A stretch of 10,785 nt of DNA from Betaproteobacteria bacterium (GTDB lineage: Bacteria > Pseudomonadota > Gammaproteobacteria > Burkholderiales > SG8-39), in assembly GCA_011391185.1 (NCBI GenBank), contig JAABRB010000087.1, positions 1-10,785 of the forward strand. The letters are read 5' to 3'. The notes under the pieces were generated by a model. It searched no databases. It had not been told where the DNA came from and saw only the letters and a program-made list of their open reading frames with translations. The first letter of the stretch is position 1. Each line of letters starts with the position of its first letter. Positions 8,261 through 10,785 of the stretch are shown piece by piece. The position numbers and the translations under genes are program-made.

Positions 8261-9587
8261 AAGGGTTCCGGCCGGTGCGAAATTCAATCCGCAGCGGGGT
8301 GCCTTCCAGGCCGAACGCGGCCCGGAACGACCCCTCCAGGTACCGTCGGTAGCCGGGTGCGATGGCGCCTAGGCTGTTCCCGTGTATCACGATCACCGGC
8401 GGGTTCTTGCCACCCTGGTGCGCATAGCGGAGCTTCGGACGCGTCATGCCGGACCGCGGCGGAAGCTGCTTGGCGACCGCCTGGATCAGGGCGCGCGTGA
8501 GCCGCGGCGTGGAAAGCTTGGCGTAGGCCGCCGCGTAGGCATCATTCACGGAGCGCATCAACGCGGTGAGCCCCTGACCGTGCAGCGCCGAAACATGGTG
8601 CTGCCGTGCGTACTGCATGAAGCGCAGCCGATCGCGCAACTGTCGCTTCGCCTGTTCCCGGCCATAGTCGTCCAGGCTGTCCCACTTGTTCACGGCGACC
8701 ACCACTGCGCGTCCGCGTTCCGCGATGTAACCGGCGATGTGCGCGTCCTGATCGGCAATGCTCTGCCCCGCATCGAGCAGCAGGATCACGACGTTGGCCG
8801 AGTCGATCGCCTGGAGTGTCTTGACGACCGAGAATTTCTCGACGGTCTCGAAGACCTGGCCGCGGCGGCGCAAGCCCGCCGTGTCGATCAGCACGTAATC
8901 CCGATCGCCGTGGCGGAATCGCACCCGGATGGGATCGCGGGTGGTCCCCGGCTCATCGAATGCGATCATCCGCTCTTCGCCGAGGAGCGTGTTGATGAGC
9001 GTCGATTTGCCCACGTTTGGCCGGCCAACGATCGCGATGCGCGGGACACCCTCGCCCTCATCGTCCTCCTCGTCCACCTGGCTCGCGTCCAGCCCCGGTA
9101 TCTCCGCCAGCGCCGCGTCCAGCAGCGCTGCGATGCCTTCGCCGTGCGTGGCGGAAATGGCATGCGGATTCCCGAGGCCGAATTCATGGAACTCGGCAAC
9201 TGCGATGTCGGGATTCATGCCCTCCACCTTGTTCACGGCGATCACCACGCGCGCATGCGACGCGCGCAACTGCTCGGCGATCCGGCGATCCTGCGGCGAG
9301 AGACCCGCGCGCCCGTCCACGAGGAAAATCGCGAGGTCAGCCTCCGCGAGCGCGGCGAGGGTCTGCTTCGCCATCTCAGCAAAGATGCCGTCCTTCGCGA
9401 CGGGTTCGAAACCTCCCGTATCGACGACGATGAACGGGCGATCGCCGAGTCGCCCCTCGCCATAGTGGCGGTCCCGGGTCAGCCCTGGAAAATCGGCGAC
9501 GATGGCGTCGCGCGTTCGGGTCAGCCGGTTGAAGAGCGTCGACTTGCCTACGTTCGGTCGACCGACGAGAACAATGGTGGGTTTCAC
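8232..9587 (-). CDS. der: Ribosome assembly GTPase Der (EngA)
   Basis: Essential GTPase with two tandem G domains that acts in maturation of the 50S ribosomal subunit. The 451-residue protein has G domain 1 with P-loop GRPNVGKS (9-16), PGLTRDR (34-40), DTGG (56-59) and NKVE (119-122). An acidic linker (DEEDDEGEG, 172-180) leads to G domain 2 with GRPNVGKS (188-195), PGTTRDP (213-219), DTAG (235-238) and NKWD (300-303). The C-terminal KH-like domain (about 355-440) includes PPVIVIHGN and ends in RNPF. In domain 1 the guanine-specificity motif is NKxE instead of NKxD, as I recall from other betaproteobacterial Der proteins. The start is GTG at 9587, because [12 protein letters not shown] is the standard N-terminus; no good ribosome-binding site precedes it. 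It starts 72 bases after bamB. Confidence 0.97.
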   Translation of the reverse strand: MKPTIVLVGRPNVGKSTLFNRLTRTRDAIVADFPGLTRDRHYGEGRLGDRPFIVVDTGGFEPVAKDGIFAEMAKQTLAALAEADLAIFLVDGRAGLSPQDRRIAEQLRASHARVVIAVNKVEGMNPDIAVAEFHEFGLGNPHAISATHGEGIAALLDAALAEIPGLDASQVDEEDDEGEGVPRIAIVGRPNVGKSTLINTLLGEERMIAFDEPGTTRDPIRVRFRHGDRDYVLIDTAGLRRRGQVFETVEKFSVVKTLQAIDSANVVILLLDAGQSIADQDAHIAGYIAERGRAVVVAVNKWDSLDDYGREQAKRQLRDRLRFMQYARQHHVSALHGQGLTALMRSVNDAYAAAYAKLSTPRLTRALIQAVAKQLPPRSGMTRPKLRYAHQGGKNPPVIVIHGNSLGAIAPGYRRYLEGSFRAAFGLEGTPLRIEFRTGRNPFAARGSNGR

Positions 9588-9598
9588 GGAGTCGAGCC

Positions 9599-9615
9599 GT
9601 CGATCATGGATCGAC
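9599..9615. repeat. Inverted repeat just upstream of der
   Basis: GTCGATC and GATCGAC form a perfect seven-base inverted repeat around a three-base centre (ATG on the plus strand, CAT on the mRNA strand). On the der transcript the hairpin would end 11 bases before the GTG start, where a ribosome-binding site would normally lie. It could be an operator, an RNA hairpin affecting der translation or an mRNA-processing element; the sequence does not decide between them. Confidence 0.45.
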
Positions 9616-9630
9616 AGGGCGGTTGAAGCA

Positions 9631-9642
9631 CCGGTCGACCGG
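9631..9642. repeat. 12-base perfect palindrome between bamB and der
   Basis: CCGGTCGACCGG reads the same on both strands and lies 17 bases after the bamB stop codon. As RNA it could fold as a four-base stem with a TCGA loop. No T-run follows in the direction of transcription, so it is not an intrinsic terminator. In DNA this rich in G+C it may be chance. Confidence 0.3.
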
Positions 9643-9659
9643 GCCGGGACGGCTGGGGG

Positions 9660-10785
9660 TCAACGGACTGCGAGGGCGAAGATTCCGCCGCGGGTGGTCT
9701 GAACGAGGAATCCGTCTGCAATGGGTATCGGTGGAGCGGCGATCGCGCTGCCGTCCGTTGCCACGCGGCCGACAAACACCCCCGTGTCGGCTTCGAGTAT
9801 ATGCACGTAGCCCTCGACGTCACCGACGATCACGTTGTTGCCCAGTGCGAGCGGCGCGGACAGTCTCCGGTAGCGAAGCTTGTCCTGGCGCCACAGGCTC
9901 GTTCCACCGGTGCGGGCGAGCGCCGAGACCGCGCCGATGTCCTCGCTCACATACACGTTTCGATTGTTGACCGAGATCCCGGCGCTCGAGGACATCGGCC
10001 GGGCCCAGAGCATGTTCCCGTTCGCGAGATCGAAACACGCCGCGCGTCCCTGATGCGCCACTGCGCATGCCTGGCCGTCACCGATCCACGGGAGACCGGT
10101 AACGTCGCTCATCCGCTCGAGTTCGGTCGTGCCGCGCGGCTGCGCGACCGCTCCCTCCCAGCGCAGCCCCCCGTTCGACTGGGCAAGCGCGACCAGCTTG
10201 CCCCCCGGGAATCCCGCGAACACGTATTGGGCGCGCAACACGGTCCCGGCCGGCGTGCGCACCGCCAGCGACGGTGTGGCACGCTGATACACCCAGCGCC
10301 GCCGTCCGTCCCGGGCATCGAAGGCGAAGATCCGGCTGTCAGCACTCCGGACGATCACGAGATCGCCGGCGACGTCCGGCGCGGCGAGCACCTCGCTCGA
10401 GACGCGCGCCTTCCAGCGCAATTGACCCGTTGCCTCGAGCACGATCACTTCGCCCTCCGCAGAGCCGACTGCGACCAGCACGCCGTCGCTTCCGACACCA
10501 CCCGACAGCCGGCTGCCGACATTGACGCGCCAGATCTCGCGTCCGGTGCCTGCGTCGAATCGCGCGACCGATCCATCCGCGCCCGCTGCGAAAACACTGG
10601 TGCCCGCGACAGCGGGCGTGAACATGACCTGATCCGCACCGCTGATGCTCGCGCGCCAGAGCGTGCGCACCGGTGCGGCGTTGGCGATCGGCTCGAGAGG
10701 TGCGGGCGGATTCCGGGGCCCCGAATCGAACCAGCTGAGCGGGTTCCAGCTGAATCCCGAGCAGCCGCCAAGAGCGAGCGGCGCC
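9660..10785 (-). CDS. bamB: Outer membrane assembly lipoprotein BamB (5' end outside the window)
   Basis: BamB is a periplasmic, lipid-anchored eight-bladed beta-propeller of the BAM complex, which inserts beta-barrel proteins into the outer membrane. The frame is open from the right edge to a TGA at 9660, giving 374 codons. At its visible start LALGGCS is a lipobox with the lipidated Cys codon at 10763 to 10761, so only the earlier part of the signal peptide is missing. A Pro-rich linker leads to VRTLWRASISG. PQQ-like propeller repeats follow: GREIWRVNVGSRLSGGV, GQLRWKARVSSEVLAAP, DGRRRWVYQRATPSLAV, GGLRWEGAVAQP, NMLWARPMSS and TSLWRQDKLRYRRLSAP. The protein ends in GIFALAVR. It is followed by der, the usual neighbour in betaproteobacteria and E. 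coli. A GTG at 10670 is internal to the mature protein and is not the start. Confidence 0.96.
   Translation of the reverse strand, partial: APLALGGCSGFSWNPLSWFDSGPRNPPAPLEPIANAAPVRTLWRASISGADQVMFTPAVAGTSVFAAGADGSVARFDAGTGREIWRVNVGSRLSGGVGSDGVLVAVGSAEGEVIVLEATGQLRWKARVSSEVLAAPDVAGDLVIVRSADSRIFAFDARDGRRRWVYQRATPSLAVRTPAGTVLRAQYVFAGFPGGKLVALAQSNGGLRWEGAVAQPRGTTELERMSDVTGLPWIGDGQACAVAHQGRAACFDLANGNMLWARPMSSSAGISVNNRNVYVSEDIGAVSALARTGGTSLWRQDKLRYRRLSAPLALGNNVIVGDVEGYVHILEADTGVFVGRVATDGSAIAAPPIPIADGFLVQTTRGGIFALAVR

Overview
The window is a tightly packed, GC-rich (roughly two-thirds G+C) stretch of bacterial core genome. Every protein gene is on the minus strand. The gene order and protein sequences point to a betaproteobacterium (Burkholderiales/Nitrosomonadales type): bamB-der-hfq-hflX-hflK-hflC-DUF2065-hisZ-purA-phosphoribosyltransferase-rnr. 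The short Hfq with an RKEH rim, the NKxE motif in the first Der GTPase domain, and hisZ between hflC and purA all fit that group. The assignment comes from recognising families and gene order, not from a search.

In transcription order (high to low coordinate) the window opens inside bamB, a BAM-complex lipoprotein whose lipobox cysteine is still visible. Next are the ribosome-assembly GTPase der, a short AT-rich gap with a candidate promoter and a small hairpin over the hfq ribosome-binding site, and the RNA chaperone hfq. The ribosome-associated GTPase hflX follows, then the membrane SPFH pair hflK/hflC (modulators of the FtsH protease) and a tiny two-helix membrane protein (DUF2065/YjeT family). 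hisZ, purA and a COG2236-type phosphoribosyltransferase complete this run. From hfq to the phosphoribosyltransferase the spacing is between an 11-base overlap and a 29-base gap, so one operon with coupled translation is likely.

Downstream of the phosphoribosyltransferase the pattern breaks. A tRNA-Leu(CAG) gene lies on the opposite (+) strand, converging on the phosphoribosyltransferase and diverging from rnr. The 133 bases between tRNA and phosphoribosyltransferase hold a 9-bp tandem repeat that gives the minus strand six evenly spaced G-runs, a textbook potential G-quadruplex. A good sigma70-type promoter for the tRNA has its -35 hexamer touching the rnr start codon. rnr (ribonuclease R) then runs off the left edge.

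Functionally the window combines outer-membrane assembly (BamB), ribosome and RNA metabolism (Der, Hfq, HflX, RNase R, tRNA-Leu), membrane protease control (HflK/HflC) and PRPP/purine/histidine metabolism (HisZ, PurA, phosphoribosyltransferase). I found no undescribed multi-gene system, mobile element or CRISPR array. The unusual signals are small and non-coding: the G-run repeat, the antisense tRNA with its shared promoter region, and the hairpins before hfq and der.
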